A stretch of 64,000 nt of DNA, taken from contig NZ_FNSM01000001.1 in NCBI RefSeq assembly GCF_900105415.1, positions 3,448,501-3,512,500 on the forward strand, in the 5' to 3' direction. Source of the DNA: Streptomyces sp. TLI_105. GTDB lineage: Bacteria > Actinomycetota > Actinomycetes > Streptomycetales > Streptomycetaceae. Below the pieces are notes generated by a model. It searched no databases. It was not told the origin of the DNA and saw only the letters and a list, made by a program, of their open reading frames with translations. Made by a program: the position numbers and the translations under genes. Shown piece after piece: positions 11,722 through 20,484 of this stretch (position 1 is its first letter; each line of letters starts with the position of its first letter).

Positions 11722-12597
11722 ATGTCCCACACCGCTCACATACCCAGCCACCGGAAGCCCCGCCGCAGCGCCTCGAAGCTCGCGCTCCGCGCCGGAGTTG
11801 CCGGTGGCGTCCTCGGCACCATCGCGGTGGCCGGTGCTGCCGGGCCGGCGAATGCCGAGCCGGTGACCGAGACCATCGAAATGCCCACCCTGGGCTCCCT
11901 CGACGCCGCCGGCGGCCTCGCCAGCGCCGTCGCCGCCTCCGCCGAGGCCTCCCAGCAGGAGGCCCTCGACCAGAGCCTCCAGACGCAGGAGGACGCGGCG
12001 CTGCAGAAGGCCGCCAAGGAGGCCAAGAAGGCCAAGGCCGAGGCCGAGCGCAAGGCCGCGGCCGAGCGCGCCGAGGAGGCCCGCCTCAAGGCCGAGCAGG
12101 AGCGCAAGGAGGCCGCCGAGCGCGCCTCCCGCGACGCCGCCCGCACCCAGCTCTCCACCCAGAGCTCGTCGGACGACGGCGGCTCGTCCTCGGACAGCGG
12201 CTCCACCACCTCCGAGAGCGACAGCCAGACGCAGGCCCCCACCGGCTCCGCCGCCGCGATCGTGGCCTTCGCCAAGGCCCAGATCGGCGACGCGTACGTC
12301 TCCGGCGGCACCGGCCCCAACTCCTGGGACTGCTCCGGCCTCGTCCAGGCCGCCTACCGCGCGGCCGGCATCGACCTGCCCCGCATCTCGTACGAGCAGT
12401 CGAGCATGGGCACCTCCGTCTCCCTGAGCAACCTGCAGCCGGGCGACATCCTGTACTGGGGCAGCCGCAGCGGCTCGTACCACGTCGCCATCTACGTCGG
12501 CGGCGGCCAGTACGTGGGCGCGCAGAACCCGTCCAGCGGCGTGGTCCAGCACTCCATGGACTGGGACACCCCCTCGGGCGCCGTCCGCATCCTCTGA
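11722..12597 (+). CDS. Secreted NlpC/P60 family cell-wall peptidase
   Basis: This 291-residue secreted protein probably cleaves D-Glu-DAP type bonds in peptidoglycan stems. It starts at ATG 11722 (MSHTAHIPSHRKPRRSASK), followed by a signal peptide ending near VAGAAGPANA. Residues of roughly 60 to 140 form an Ala/Lys/Glu-rich coiled coil, as in RipA-like hydrolases. The C-terminal 110 residues are the NlpC/P60 domain, with catalytic Cys in NSWDCSGLVQAAYR and His in SGSYHVAIYVGGG. The gene is divergent from nuoA and followed by a strong terminator. Confidence 0.92.
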   Translation: MSHTAHIPSHRKPRRSASKLALRAGVAGGVLGTIAVAGAAGPANAEPVTETIEMPTLGSLDAAGGLASAVAASAEASQQEALDQSLQTQEDAALQKAAKEAKKAKAEAERKAAAERAEEARLKAEQERKEAAERASRDAARTQLSTQSSSDDGGSSSDSGSTTSESDSQTQAPTGSAAAIVAFAKAQIGDAYVSGGTGPNSWDCSGLVQAAYRAAGIDLPRISYEQSSMGTSVSLSNLQPGDILYWGSRSGSYHVAIYVGGGQYVGAQNPSSGVVQHSMDWDTPSGAVRIL

Positions 12598-12612
12598 TCC
12601 ACCCCACGGCAT

Positions 12613-12655
12613 GCCGAAGGGCCGTCACTCCTCGGGGGAGCGACGGCCCTTCGGC
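12613..12655. terminator. Bidirectional hairpin terminator between convergent genes
   Basis: A perfect 14-base stem (GCCGAAGGGCCGTC, 12613-12626) pairs with 12642-12655 across a 15-base loop. It lies between the end of the NlpC/P60 gene and the converging ABC permease gene and could stop both transcripts. Confidence 0.8.
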
Positions 12656-12666
12656 GTACCGGAGGC

Positions 12667-13938
12667 TCAGCGGCGCAGCGCCTCGGCCGGTTCGATGCGC
12701 GAGGCACGCCATGCCGGATACAGCCCGGCGACAACGCCCGTGACCAGGCCGACGGCCGGGGCCGCGACGACCGTGCCCGTGTGCATCACCGGCGTCCAGT
12801 CCCGTACCAGCGCCACCGCGATCACCGTGGACACGCCGAGCGCCGTGCCGACGAGCCCGCCCATCGTGCCCAGAGCGCCCGATTCCGTGAGGAACTGGAC
12901 GGTGATGTGACGCCCCCGGGCGCCGAGGGCCCGTCTCAGGCCGATCTCACCGGTCCGTTCGAGCACCGCCACGAGGGTGGTGTTGGCGATCCCGACCGCG
13001 CCGATCACCAGCGAGACCGCCGCGAGGAGCAGGAAGAGCTGGTCGAGGTCGTCGGTCACGCCCGCGCGCAGGGACTTGGGGTCCGGCGGGGGGACGGACT
13101 TCAGATACTCCGGATGGTCCGGGCGCAGCGCGACCGGAGCCTCCCGCGCGATCTGGGCGGCCGCGCCCGTCGCGGTCGTGATCAGCATCTTCGCGTCGCC
13201 CTGCTGGGGCGGTCCCCAGAGCTTCTCGGCGGTCGTCCGGGGCACGGTGACCGACATCAGGACGTCGGCCCTGCGCTTCACGTCGTCGATGATCCCGGCG
13301 ACCGTGAAGGGCTCGTCGCCGATGAACACCGCGGGACGGGTCTCCAGGGTCGTGATCCCGAGCCGGTCCGCCACGGACTTGCCGAGCACCGCGACCGGCT
13401 GGCCGGACCCGGACGCGAACTCGTCGTACAGGCGGCCCTGGGCGAGCGTCGGCGCCGCCGCCCGCAGCGCCCCGGGGGACGCCGCGACGACCTCGATCCG
13501 CTCGCTGCCCGTGCCGTCGCCGACCGGCGCGGAGCGGACGGCCGTGCCGGGCGCCAAGCGGACGGTCCAGTAGACGCCGGCGTCCTCGACCCCGCCGAGC
13601 CGCTCGATCCGGGCGTCCGCGTCGGCCGGGAAGGCGGGGTCGGCGAACTCGTTCTGGTCGCGGGCGACGTCCTCGACGGTCACCTCGGTGGCCGTGAGGA
13701 GGTCGAACCGCGAGTCGATCTGCGAGGACGTCGTCGCGGTCAGCCCGAGGATCGCCACGAACGTGCCGACGCCGAGGACGGTGCCGAGCGCGGTGAGGAC
13801 GGAGCGCCCCGGTCGCTGGAGCATTCCGGCGACGGCCTCCGAGAGGACGTCGCGGGCCGCGAGCCTGGAGGGCTCGACCACCCGGCGCCGCTTCGGGGAC
13901 TCCTCGTGGGGGCCTTCGCCCTTCGGGGATCGCCTCAC
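12667..13938 (-). CDS. MacB/FtsX-type ABC transporter permease
   Basis: This 423-residue permease has the MacB layout: one N-terminal helix (GRSVLTALGTVLGVGTFVAIL, about residues 45-65), a large extracytoplasmic domain of some 220 residues, and three C-terminal helices with the FtsX motif around LGRRALGARGRHI (sequence ERTGEIGLRRALGARG). The start overlaps the ATPase stop by four bases. With its neighbours it forms a tripartite-like exporter of the type that moves peptides, lipoproteins or small toxic molecules across the membrane; the substrate cannot be read from the sequence. Confidence 0.9.
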   Translation of the reverse strand: MRRSPKGEGPHEESPKRRRVVEPSRLAARDVLSEAVAGMLQRPGRSVLTALGTVLGVGTFVAILGLTATTSSQIDSRFDLLTATEVTVEDVARDQNEFADPAFPADADARIERLGGVEDAGVYWTVRLAPGTAVRSAPVGDGTGSERIEVVAASPGALRAAAPTLAQGRLYDEFASGSGQPVAVLGKSVADRLGITTLETRPAVFIGDEPFTVAGIIDDVKRRADVLMSVTVPRTTAEKLWGPPQQGDAKMLITTATGAAAQIAREAPVALRPDHPEYLKSVPPPDPKSLRAGVTDDLDQLFLLLAAVSLVIGAVGIANTTLVAVLERTGEIGLRRALGARGRHITVQFLTESGALGTMGGLVGTALGVSTVIAVALVRDWTPVMHTGTVVAAPAVGLVTGVVAGLYPAWRASRIEPAEALRR

Positions 13939-14690
13939 GCCCGCCCCTCCCTCGCCGGCTCGCTCAGCGTCCCGTCGCGGATCGTCACCGTGCGCTCGCC
14001 GCGCTCCGCCACCTCCGCGTCATGGGTGATCACGACGATCGTCATCCCGGAGGCGTGCAGTTCGCCCAAGAGGTCGAGGACGGCCCCGGCGTTGTCCGAG
14101 TCGAGGTTGCCGGTCGGTTCGTCGCACAGCAGCAGCGACGGGCGGCCTGCCAGGGCCCGGGCGATGGCCACCCGCTGGCGCTCGCCGCCGGACAGCCGGC
14201 CCGGCAGCGCCTCGGCCCGGTGGCCGAGTCCCACCCGTTCGAGGGCGGTGCGGGCACGGGCGCGGCGCTCGGCGCGGGGCACCGCCGAGTACACCATCGA
14301 GAGCGTGACGTTCTCCGTGGCGCTGCGGTGCGGCAGGAGGTGGAAGGACTGGAAGACGAAGCCGATCCGCCGCCCGCGCAGGGCCGTCCGTTCCCCGTCG
14401 CGCAGCGCCGCCGTGTCGATGCCGTCCAGGAGGTACGTACCGCCGGTGGGCGCGTCGAGGAGTCCCGCGACGTTCAGGAAGGTCGACTTGCCCGATCCGG
14501 ACGGGCCGACGACGGTGATGAACTCTCCTTGGTGGACGGTGAGTTCACAGGGCTTGAGGGCGGCGACGGGCGGCGGTCCCGGGTAGGTCAGGCTCACCGC
14601 GCGGAACTCGATGACGGGGACGTCCTGACCGCCCGCCCCGGTCTGCCCGGCCGCCCCGGTCCCCCCGGCCGCCTCGCTCGTCCTGCTCAC
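13935..14690 (-). CDS. ABC transporter ATP-binding protein (LolD/MacB type)
   Basis: The 251-residue product is a complete nucleotide-binding domain: Walker A VGPSGSGKSTFLN, Q-loop near VFQSFHLLPHRSA, ABC signature LSGGERQRVAIARAL, Walker B LLLCDEPTGNLD and the switch His in IVVITHDAEVAERG. The first 25 residues are a Gly/Ala linker with no conserved content. It overlaps both neighbours by four bases, so permease, ATPase and adaptor are translationally coupled. Confidence 0.95.
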   Translation of the reverse strand: MSRTSEAAGGTGAAGQTGAGGQDVPVIEFRAVSLTYPGPPPVAALKPCELTVHQGEFITVVGPSGSGKSTFLNVAGLLDAPTGGTYLLDGIDTAALRDGERTALRGRRIGFVFQSFHLLPHRSATENVTLSMVYSAVPRAERRARARTALERVGLGHRAEALPGRLSGGERQRVAIARALAGRPSLLLCDEPTGNLDSDNAGAVLDLLGELHASGMTIVVITHDAEVAERGERTVTIRDGTLSEPAREGRA

Positions 14691-16204
14691 GGCGCCCCCT
14701 GGGAGTTCCCCGGGGCCGCGCCCGGGTTCACCCCGGTGACCACCTCGTCGCCCTCCTTCAGGGCGCCGCGGGTGAGCGGGACGACCTCCACGAAGCCGTC
14801 GCCGGTCGTGCCGGTCCGCACCTCGATCCGCTCCTGCCGGCCGGTGCCGTCGACGGTGGTGACGACCGTCTTGCCGTCCACGCCCGCGGAGACGGCGGTG
14901 ACCGGGACGACCAGGGCCTTGCCGTCGGTGGAGGCGGCCTCGATGGTGAGGCGCACCTCCTGGCCCGCGAGGCCGGAGGGCAGTTCGCGGGTGGGCTCGA
15001 CGGTGAAGAGGTAGCCGACGGCACCGTTGCCCTGCGCGCCGTCCCCTCCCGCGCCGTCGCCGCCGGAGCCGGAGCCCTGCGTGCCGGACTGCTGGTCCTG
15101 CTGCTGGGACGGGGTGTCCGCGACCGAGACCACTCGGCCGGTCGTCTCCTGCCCCGTCGTCTCGGCGAGGATCCGCACCTTCTGCCCGGCGCGGATCAGC
15201 CCCTTCTGGTGGTCCTGGAGATAGCCCTGGGCCATGAGCCTGCCGGAGGAGAGGGTCATCGCGGTGCCGGAGACCTGCGCCCCCGGCCGGGCCGTGACGG
15301 TGGCGACCCGGGCGGGGAAGGCCCGTACGAAGACGACCTCGGCCGCCGGGACCATCGGGCCGGCCGCCGCCTCCGCCTTCGCGAGCGCCTCGCGGGCGGT
15401 CTCCAGGTCCTCGGCGGCCCGGTCGCGCGCCTTCTTCAGCGTCTTCTTCTGTGCGTCGTCCGTGGTGGCCGCGAGCGCGTCGCGGGCGTCCACGAGGGCC
15501 CGCTCGGCACCGGTGACGGAGGCCTTGGCGCCGTCCACGGCCGCGCCGTCGTCGTCGACGGCGGGCTTGGGGTCGTAGCCGATGGAGGAGTAGAACTCCT
15601 CGACCGCGTTCTTCGTGCCGGGCCCGAAGGTGCCCTTCTCGTCGCCGCCGCGGCCGTGGCCGAGCGCGTCGAGCGCGTCCTGGAGCTGCTTCACGTCGTC
15701 GCCGGTGGCGCCGGGCTTGAGGTCCCGGTAGACGGGCAGGCCGCCGCGCAGGACGAAGACGGGCCGGCCGGATATCTCCAGGAGCACCTTCCCCGAGCGC
15801 ACCGCGTCCCCGCTCTTCACGGACACCTTGGTGATCACGGGGGCGGCGCCGCCCTCGCCGCCCGCCGAGACGGGCGCGACCTGGATGCTCTGGCCTGCGG
15901 CGACGGTGCCGCGCAGGACGACCGTCTCCGCGAGGACCCGGTTCTCGACCCGGGCGATCAGCACGTCCTGCGGTGGTGGCTTCGCGTCGGCCGCGACCTG
16001 CGCGGGCGACTTGATGAAGGCGGTGGCCGCCACGCCGGCGCCGGTCAGGGCCACCGCCCCCGCGACGAGGGCGGCGACCCAGAACCGGCGCCGGTTCATC
16101 CGGGCGCCCCCGGCGTCGCCGCCGGGGGTCCGGGAACCGTCCGCGATCCCGCCCGGCGGCTCCGCGCCGGGCGGGGTCGTGCCGGCCGGGGTGTCGTCAG
16201 CCAC
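14687..16204 (-). CDS. Membrane fusion (adaptor) protein with peptidoglycan-binding domain
   Basis: This 505-residue adaptor has a proline-rich cytoplasmic start, one membrane anchor (FWVAALVAGAVALTGAGVAA, about residues 42-61), and then an HlyD/MacA-like extracytoplasmic part. A peptidoglycan-binding segment (LKPGATGDDVKQLQDALDAL) near residue 175 is inserted in the lipoyl domain, typical of Gram-positive adaptors. A helical hairpin follows (residues about 235-285, Ala/Asp/Arg rich) and a low-complexity Gln/Gly linker near residue 375. The GTG start overlaps the lipoprotein stop by eight bases. Confidence 0.88.
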   Translation of the reverse strand: MADDTPAGTTPPGAEPPGGIADGSRTPGGDAGGARMNRRRFWVAALVAGAVALTGAGVAATAFIKSPAQVAADAKPPPQDVLIARVENRVLAETVVLRGTVAAGQSIQVAPVSAGGEGGAAPVITKVSVKSGDAVRSGKVLLEISGRPVFVLRGGLPVYRDLKPGATGDDVKQLQDALDALGHGRGGDEKGTFGPGTKNAVEEFYSSIGYDPKPAVDDDGAAVDGAKASVTGAERALVDARDALAATTDDAQKKTLKKARDRAAEDLETAREALAKAEAAAGPMVPAAEVVFVRAFPARVATVTARPGAQVSGTAMTLSSGRLMAQGYLQDHQKGLIRAGQKVRILAETTGQETTGRVVSVADTPSQQQDQQSGTQGSGSGGDGAGGDGAQGNGAVGYLFTVEPTRELPSGLAGQEVRLTIEAASTDGKALVVPVTAVSAGVDGKTVVTTVDGTGRQERIEVRTGTTGDGFVEVVPLTRGALKEGDEVVTGVNPGAAPGNSQGAP

Positions 16205-16730
16205 CGACGACCGTCCCGCCGTCTCCGCCCGCGGCCTTGGGGCCGCAGGCCTTCAGCGCCGCGATCACCTTGGGGTCGCCCTTCATCCGCTCGCCCAGGG
16301 TCCCGTCGAGCGCCACTTCGCCCGTCGCCGGGTCGGGCTCCGGGTAGTCGGCGACGCCCTCCTTGCGCATGCAGGCGGAGAGCTTCCTGGCCGCTTCCAG
16401 TTTCGCCGGGTCGGCCTGGCCCTTCCCGGGCTGCTTCGCGGCGCACGCCTTCTCCGCCGCGGCCACCGCCTCGGGCTTGTTGGCGTCCTTGTCGACGCGC
16501 TTCTCCCCGCCCTCGCTGTCCTGGAGCTTGAGCCCCTGGGCGCCGAGGCAGTCGTAGTAGGCGGCCCAGCCGCCGGCGCCGTTCGAGGGCGCGGAGGAGG
16601 GGGCGGCGGAGGTGGAGGCGGTGGTCTTCGCGGTGCTCGGCTCCGACCGGGTCGCGCCGTCCCCGTCACTCGAGCACCCCCCGAGCCCGAGGGCGAGGAT
16701 GAGTACGGGCACAGCCATGAGGCGTCTCAT
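16197..16730 (-). CDS. Lipoprotein at the head of the ABC exporter operon
   Basis: The 177-residue product has a short signal sequence with a clear lipobox (LGLGGC, Cys 20) and a Ser/Thr/Ala-rich linker. A compact helical domain follows with Cys residues in YYDCLGAQGLKL, AEKACAAK, KLSACMRKEG and ALKACGPKA. This arrangement of a small Cys-containing domain with CMRKEGV is common in actinobacterial lipoproteins encoded next to MacAB-like operons. Being first in the operon and translationally coupled, it probably assists the exporter outside the membrane; its exact role is unknown. Confidence 0.8.
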   Translation of the reverse strand: MRRLMAVPVLILALGLGGCSSDGDGATRSEPSTAKTTASTSAAPSSAPSNGAGGWAAYYDCLGAQGLKLQDSEGGEKRVDKDANKPEAVAAAEKACAAKQPGKGQADPAKLEAARKLSACMRKEGVADYPEPDPATGEVALDGTLGERMKGDPKVIAALKACGPKAAGGDGGTVVGG

Positions 16731-17014
16731 CAGAAACGGTCCTTCCGACGGGGATTCCCCGTCTACGGGGCGTCATGGGAACGCGCAGGAGGGGGCCGAC
16801 GCGGCGTTGCGCTACGCCACGTACAAGGCCCCTGCGCGATAGGTCTGCGGCGCCCGGCGGGCACCTCGACGCGACGAGCATATCCGGGGGCGGCCCGACC
16901 GGTAACTGTCTCAACGGACAGTGGACGCCGCCGAGTTGGCAGTGCTCGTATGGACCCCGGCCCACTCCGGGCCACAGTGAACCCATCAGCAACAGCTACG
17001 TGAAAGGCAACGAC

Positions 17015-17431
17015 ATGCAGCGCACTGCACTCCGTCGCGTCGCCGCCACGGCCATCGCGCTCGCCGCCATCGGCGCCGGCGCGCTCGCCACGGCCGGCTC
17101 GGCCTCCGCGGCCACCGGCAAGAACGGCTACCTGGAGAGCGGCGAGTTCGGCCTGTTCTACAACTCCGGTCAGGCCGGTGCCGTCTGGGACCTCTACGTC
17201 GCGGACGACAACTTCGACGGCGACCGCTTCCCCGGCCCGGGTGCCGGTGCGGGCGAGTCGGTGAACGACAACACCGCCTCGTACTACAACGCCGACTCCC
17301 TGACGTGGTGGGTCTACACCGACGCCTACGCGGGCGGCATCGAGGGCAGCCTGCCGGCGGGTTACGTCGGCAACGCGTCCACGAACTTCAAGAACCGCAT
17401 CTCCTCCGCGTACCACTACAAGGCCCGTTGA
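17015..17431 (+). CDS. Small secreted protein, peptidase inhibitor I36-like
   Basis: The 138-residue product starts at ATG 17015 behind a GAAAGG ribosome site. It has a classic signal peptide ending at ATAGSASAA, leaving about 105 mature residues. The mature chain is aromatic and glycine rich, with elements such as GEFGLFYNS, NDNTASYYNAD and a C-terminal FKNRISSAYHYKAR. The pattern of a late PAGYVGN-FKNRISS motif resembles the beta/gamma-crystallin-like I36 inhibitor family of Streptomyces, but the usual cysteines are absent. It stands alone and is followed by a strong hairpin. Confidence 0.7.
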   Translation: MQRTALRRVAATAIALAAIGAGALATAGSASAATGKNGYLESGEFGLFYNSGQAGAVWDLYVADDNFDGDRFPGPGAGAGESVNDNTASYYNADSLTWWVYTDAYAGGIEGSLPAGYVGNASTNFKNRISSAYHYKAR

Positions 17432-17507
17432 TCACCAGGGTCTCGTGAAGCACCACCCAGCTGATCCGCCGGAGTAGCCTCACGGCCCCGGCGCACGCAC
17501 CACCGCG

Positions 17508-17552
17508 GCAGCCGTTGCTCCGCCCGAATGAGGCGGGCAGAGCAACGGCTGC
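17508..17552 (+). terminator. Hairpin terminator after the I36-like gene
   Basis: GCAGCCGTTGCTC near 17508-17520 pairs with GAGCAACGGCTGC near 17540-17552 around a GCC/GGC-closed loop. It lies 76 bases after the preceding stop and just before the next lipoprotein gene. There is no U-tract, as is usual in Streptomyces. Confidence 0.75.
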
Positions 17553-17590
17553 TCCCATGGTAGACACGCACACGTCCCTGGAGCAGCCCC

Positions 17591-18535
17591 ATGCGTCCAA
17601 TCGCCGCCCGCGCGACCGTTCTCCTGTTGAGCGCCGCGCTCCTCACCGCCTGTTCCTCCGAGTCGGACGGCGGCGGTGGCGACGGTTCCGCGCAGGAGCC
17701 CGCGATCGGGACGATCCCCCGGATGCTGTCGACGACCGGCCTCTCGTACCCGCTGGACGCCTACGCGACCACCGACGACCAGCGCCGCAAGCTGGAGCAG
17801 GCACAGGCCCGGGTGACCAGCGACTGCATGAAGCGTTTCGGCTTCGACTTCGAGCTGCCCCTGACGCCCGCCGTCGGCGGCCGGTCCGACGACTCCCGGT
17901 ACGGCCTCACCGACGCCACCGTCGCGGCCCGCTACGGCTACGTCCCCAACCGGGGCGCCCAGCCGCCGGCGAAGCCGCCCACCCAGGTCCTCGGCGCGAG
18001 CGGCAAGCTCGCCCTCAGCGGCCCCACCGACTACAAGGGCCCCCAGCCGATGAGCCTGGAGGAGGCCAGGGGCAAGGACAGCGGCAAGGCCCTCAACGGG
18101 CAGAAGGTGCCCGTCGGCGGCTGCATCCGCGAGGGTTACCTCACGGTCTACGCGCCGAAGAAGGGCGCGGTGGACGCCATGTTCGTCACCAACCTGACGA
18201 TGGACGCCAACTCCCGGTCCCGCGAGGACTCCCGCGTCGTCGCCGCCGTGAAGGCCTGGTCCGCCTGCATGGCGGAGAAGGGCTACACGGTCGACGAGCC
18301 GGTCAGCCCGCAGAGCGACCTGGGGCTCAACCCGAACACCTACGGGGGTCCGAAGGCGATCGCCGCCGCCAAGCAGGACGTCGCATGTAAGGAAAAGGCC
18401 AACCTCGTCGGCATCTGGTACACCGTCGAAACCGCTTACCAGAAGCGCGGCATCGAGCAGAACGCGGAGACCCTGAACCAGGCGAAGACCGAGCTCAACG
18501 AACGGTTGAAGCTGGCGGCCACGCTGGCCGGCTGA
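17591..18535 (+). CDS. Secreted lipoprotein of unknown function
   Basis: The 314-residue product has a signal sequence with a lipobox (LLTAC, Cys 21) followed by a Ser/Gly-rich linker. The rest is soluble and contains Cys in TSDCMKRFGFDFEL, VGGCIREGYL, WSACMAEKGYTV and QDVACKEKANLVG. The pair CMKRFGF and CMAEKGY looks like an internal repeat of a short Cys-containing helical element, a layout frequent in Streptomyces lipoproteins. The last 60 residues are helical. No neighbour indicates a pathway and I do not recognise a function. Confidence 0.75.
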   Translation: MRPIAARATVLLLSAALLTACSSESDGGGGDGSAQEPAIGTIPRMLSTTGLSYPLDAYATTDDQRRKLEQAQARVTSDCMKRFGFDFELPLTPAVGGRSDDSRYGLTDATVAARYGYVPNRGAQPPAKPPTQVLGASGKLALSGPTDYKGPQPMSLEEARGKDSGKALNGQKVPVGGCIREGYLTVYAPKKGAVDAMFVTNLTMDANSRSREDSRVVAAVKAWSACMAEKGYTVDEPVSPQSDLGLNPNTYGGPKAIAAAKQDVACKEKANLVGIWYTVETAYQKRGIEQNAETLNQAKTELNERLKLAATLAG

Positions 18536-18724
18536 GCCTCGGGGCCGAGGAGCGGAGGTCGGCGGCCTGGTCGGTTTCCGGCCGCCGGGACGTCCCAGGG
18601 ACGCCCCGATCCGGCCGCGCGGGCATCGTTTCGTGACGCGATCCGGTTACCGTTTCCATCGGGAACAAAATCTTTCGGTCCCGTCGCACCGTGCCCAACG
18701 AATGCCGTCTCTGGGGGGGGACTC

Positions 18725-19129
18725 ATGCTTCGTCAGTGCTCGTACTGCAGAACCGAACCAGCCGAGAACAACGGGACCCGAGCCGCCAGGATCAACCCCG
18801 TCACCACCGCGTTACGCCACCTGGACTCCCTGACGGACCGCGAGGTCGAGGTCCTGTGGGCGATGCCCGGCGGGGAGTCCAACACGGATCTCGCCGAGCA
18901 CCTCGGCATCACCGAGCGCACCGTCAAGTTCCACGTCACCAACATGCGCGAGAAGCTGGGCGGCCTGTCGCGCGCCCAGCTCCATCTGCTGGCCCTGCTC
19001 GCCGAGGCGGTCTGGCCGTGCCGCCTCTGCCGCCACGACGAGTCAGCCCGGAGCGCGGAGCTGCGCGCTCGCGTGCCCCGGCCCCCGATGAGCCGGCAGT
19101 ACGCCGGAGGCGTCAAGCGCTGCGCCTGA
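18725..19129 (+). CDS. Small LuxR-type DNA-binding protein with two CxxC pairs
   Basis: This 134-residue protein contains little more than a LuxR/GerE helix-turn-helix (about residues 33-90): LTDREVEVLWAMPGGESNTD, then LGITERTVKFHVTNMREKLG. It lacks a receiver or other sensor domain. Cysteine pairs flank the helix-turn-helix: CSYC at residues 5-8 and CRLC at about 97-100, which could jointly bind zinc or sense redox. A GGGGGG tract precedes the ATG. It converges on the menaquinone genes with only six bases between stops. Confidence 0.78.
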   Translation: MLRQCSYCRTEPAENNGTRAARINPVTTALRHLDSLTDREVEVLWAMPGGESNTDLAEHLGITERTVKFHVTNMREKLGGLSRAQLHLLALLAEAVWPCRLCRHDESARSAELRARVPRPPMSRQYAGGVKRCA

Positions 19130-19135
19130 CGGCGC

Positions 19136-20422
19136 TCAGGCCTTCGGGGCCACCTTCGAGAGGCCGTTGATGATGCGGTCCATGGCGTCGCCGCCCGTCG
19201 GGTCGGTGAGGTTCGCCAGCATCTTGAGGGTGAACTTCATCAGGAGCGGGTGGGTCAGACCGCGCTGGGTCGCGATCTTCATGATCTTCGGGTTGCCGAT
19301 GAGCTTCACGAAGGCGCGGCCCAGCGTGTAGTAGCCGCCGTAGGTGTCCTTGAGGACCTGCGGGTAGTTCCGCAGGGCCAGCTCGCGCTGGGCGGGCGTC
19401 GCGCGCGCGTGCGCCTGGACGATGACGTCGGCCGCGATCTGGCCCGACTCCATCGCGTACGCGATGCCCTCGCCGTTGAACGGGTTGACCAGGCCGCCCG
19501 CGTCGCCGACCAGCAGCAGGCCCTTGGTGTAGTGCGGCTGGCGGTTGAACGCCATCGGCAGGGCCGCGCCGCGGATCGGCTGCGTCATGTTCTCCGGGGT
19601 GTAGCCCCAGTCCTCCGGCATGGAGGCGCACCAGGCCTTGAGGACCTCGCGCCAGTCCAGCTCCCGGAACGCCTTCGAGGAGTTGAGGATGCCGAGACCC
19701 ACGTTGGACGTGCCGTCGCCCATCGGGAAGATCCAGCCGTAGCCGGGCAGCAGCCGGTCCTGCGGGCCGCGCCGGTCCCACAGCTCCAGCCAGGACTCCA
19801 GGTAGTCGTCGTCGTGGCGGGGGCTCGTGAAGTACGTCCGGACCGCCACGCCCATCGGCCGGTCCTCGCGCCGGTGCAGGCCCATGGCGAGGGAGATCCG
19901 GGTGGAGTTGCCGTCGGCGGCGACGACGAGCGGGGCGTGGAAGGTGACCTCGCGCTTCTCCTCGCCCAGCTTCGCGTGGACGCCGGTGATCCGGCCCGTG
20001 CGGTCGTCGATGATCGGCGCGCCGACGTTGCAGCGCTCGTACAGCCGGGCGCCGGCCTTCTGCGCCTGGCGGGCGAGCTGCTCGTCGAAGTCGTCGCGCT
20101 TGCGGACGAGTCCGTAGTCCGGGTACGAGGCCAGCTCCGGCCAGTCGAGCTCCAGGCGGACGCCGCCGCCGATGATCCGCAGGCCCCTGTTCCGCAGCCA
20201 GCCGGCCTCTTCGGAGATGTCGATGCCCATGGCGACGAGCTGCTTGGTGGCGCGCGGCGTGAGGCCGTCGCCGCAGACCTTCTCGCGGGGGAACGCGGTC
20301 TTCTCCAGGAGCAGGACGTCGAGTCCGGCCTTGGCCAGGTAGTACGCGGTGGTGGAGCCGGCCGGGCCTGCCCCGACGACGATCACATCTGCGGTGTGCT
20401 CGGAGAGGGGCTGCTCGGTCAC
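19136..20422 (-). CDS. FAD-dependent geranylgeranyl reductase family protein, probably menaquinone-linked
   Basis: The 428-residue flavoprotein begins at GTG 20420-20422. It has the dinucleotide-binding motif VVGAGPAGSTTAYYLAKAG at the N-terminus, REKVCGDGLTPRA near residue 45 (PxxKxCGG-like motif of the family), and the second FAD motif LLVGDAGGLVNPFNGEGI near residue 295. It lies 62 bases downstream of menG on the same strand. Mycobacterial MenJ, a member of this family, saturates one isoprenyl unit of menaquinone, so the same job here is a reasonable inference. Confidence 0.85.
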   Translation of the reverse strand: MTEQPLSEHTADVIVVGAGPAGSTTAYYLAKAGLDVLLLEKTAFPREKVCGDGLTPRATKQLVAMGIDISEEAGWLRNRGLRIIGGGVRLELDWPELASYPDYGLVRKRDDFDEQLARQAQKAGARLYERCNVGAPIIDDRTGRITGVHAKLGEEKREVTFHAPLVVAADGNSTRISLAMGLHRREDRPMGVAVRTYFTSPRHDDDYLESWLELWDRRGPQDRLLPGYGWIFPMGDGTSNVGLGILNSSKAFRELDWREVLKAWCASMPEDWGYTPENMTQPIRGAALPMAFNRQPHYTKGLLLVGDAGGLVNPFNGEGIAYAMESGQIAADVIVQAHARATPAQRELALRNYPQVLKDTYGGYYTLGRAFVKLIGNPKIMKIATQRGLTHPLLMKFTLKMLANLTDPTGGDAMDRIINGLSKVAPKA

Positions 20423-20484
20423 GGCGGATCTCCCGGAGGGGTCGAGGGAAGGAGGGGGGAAGTTCATGGACGGTGGGGCGGGGG

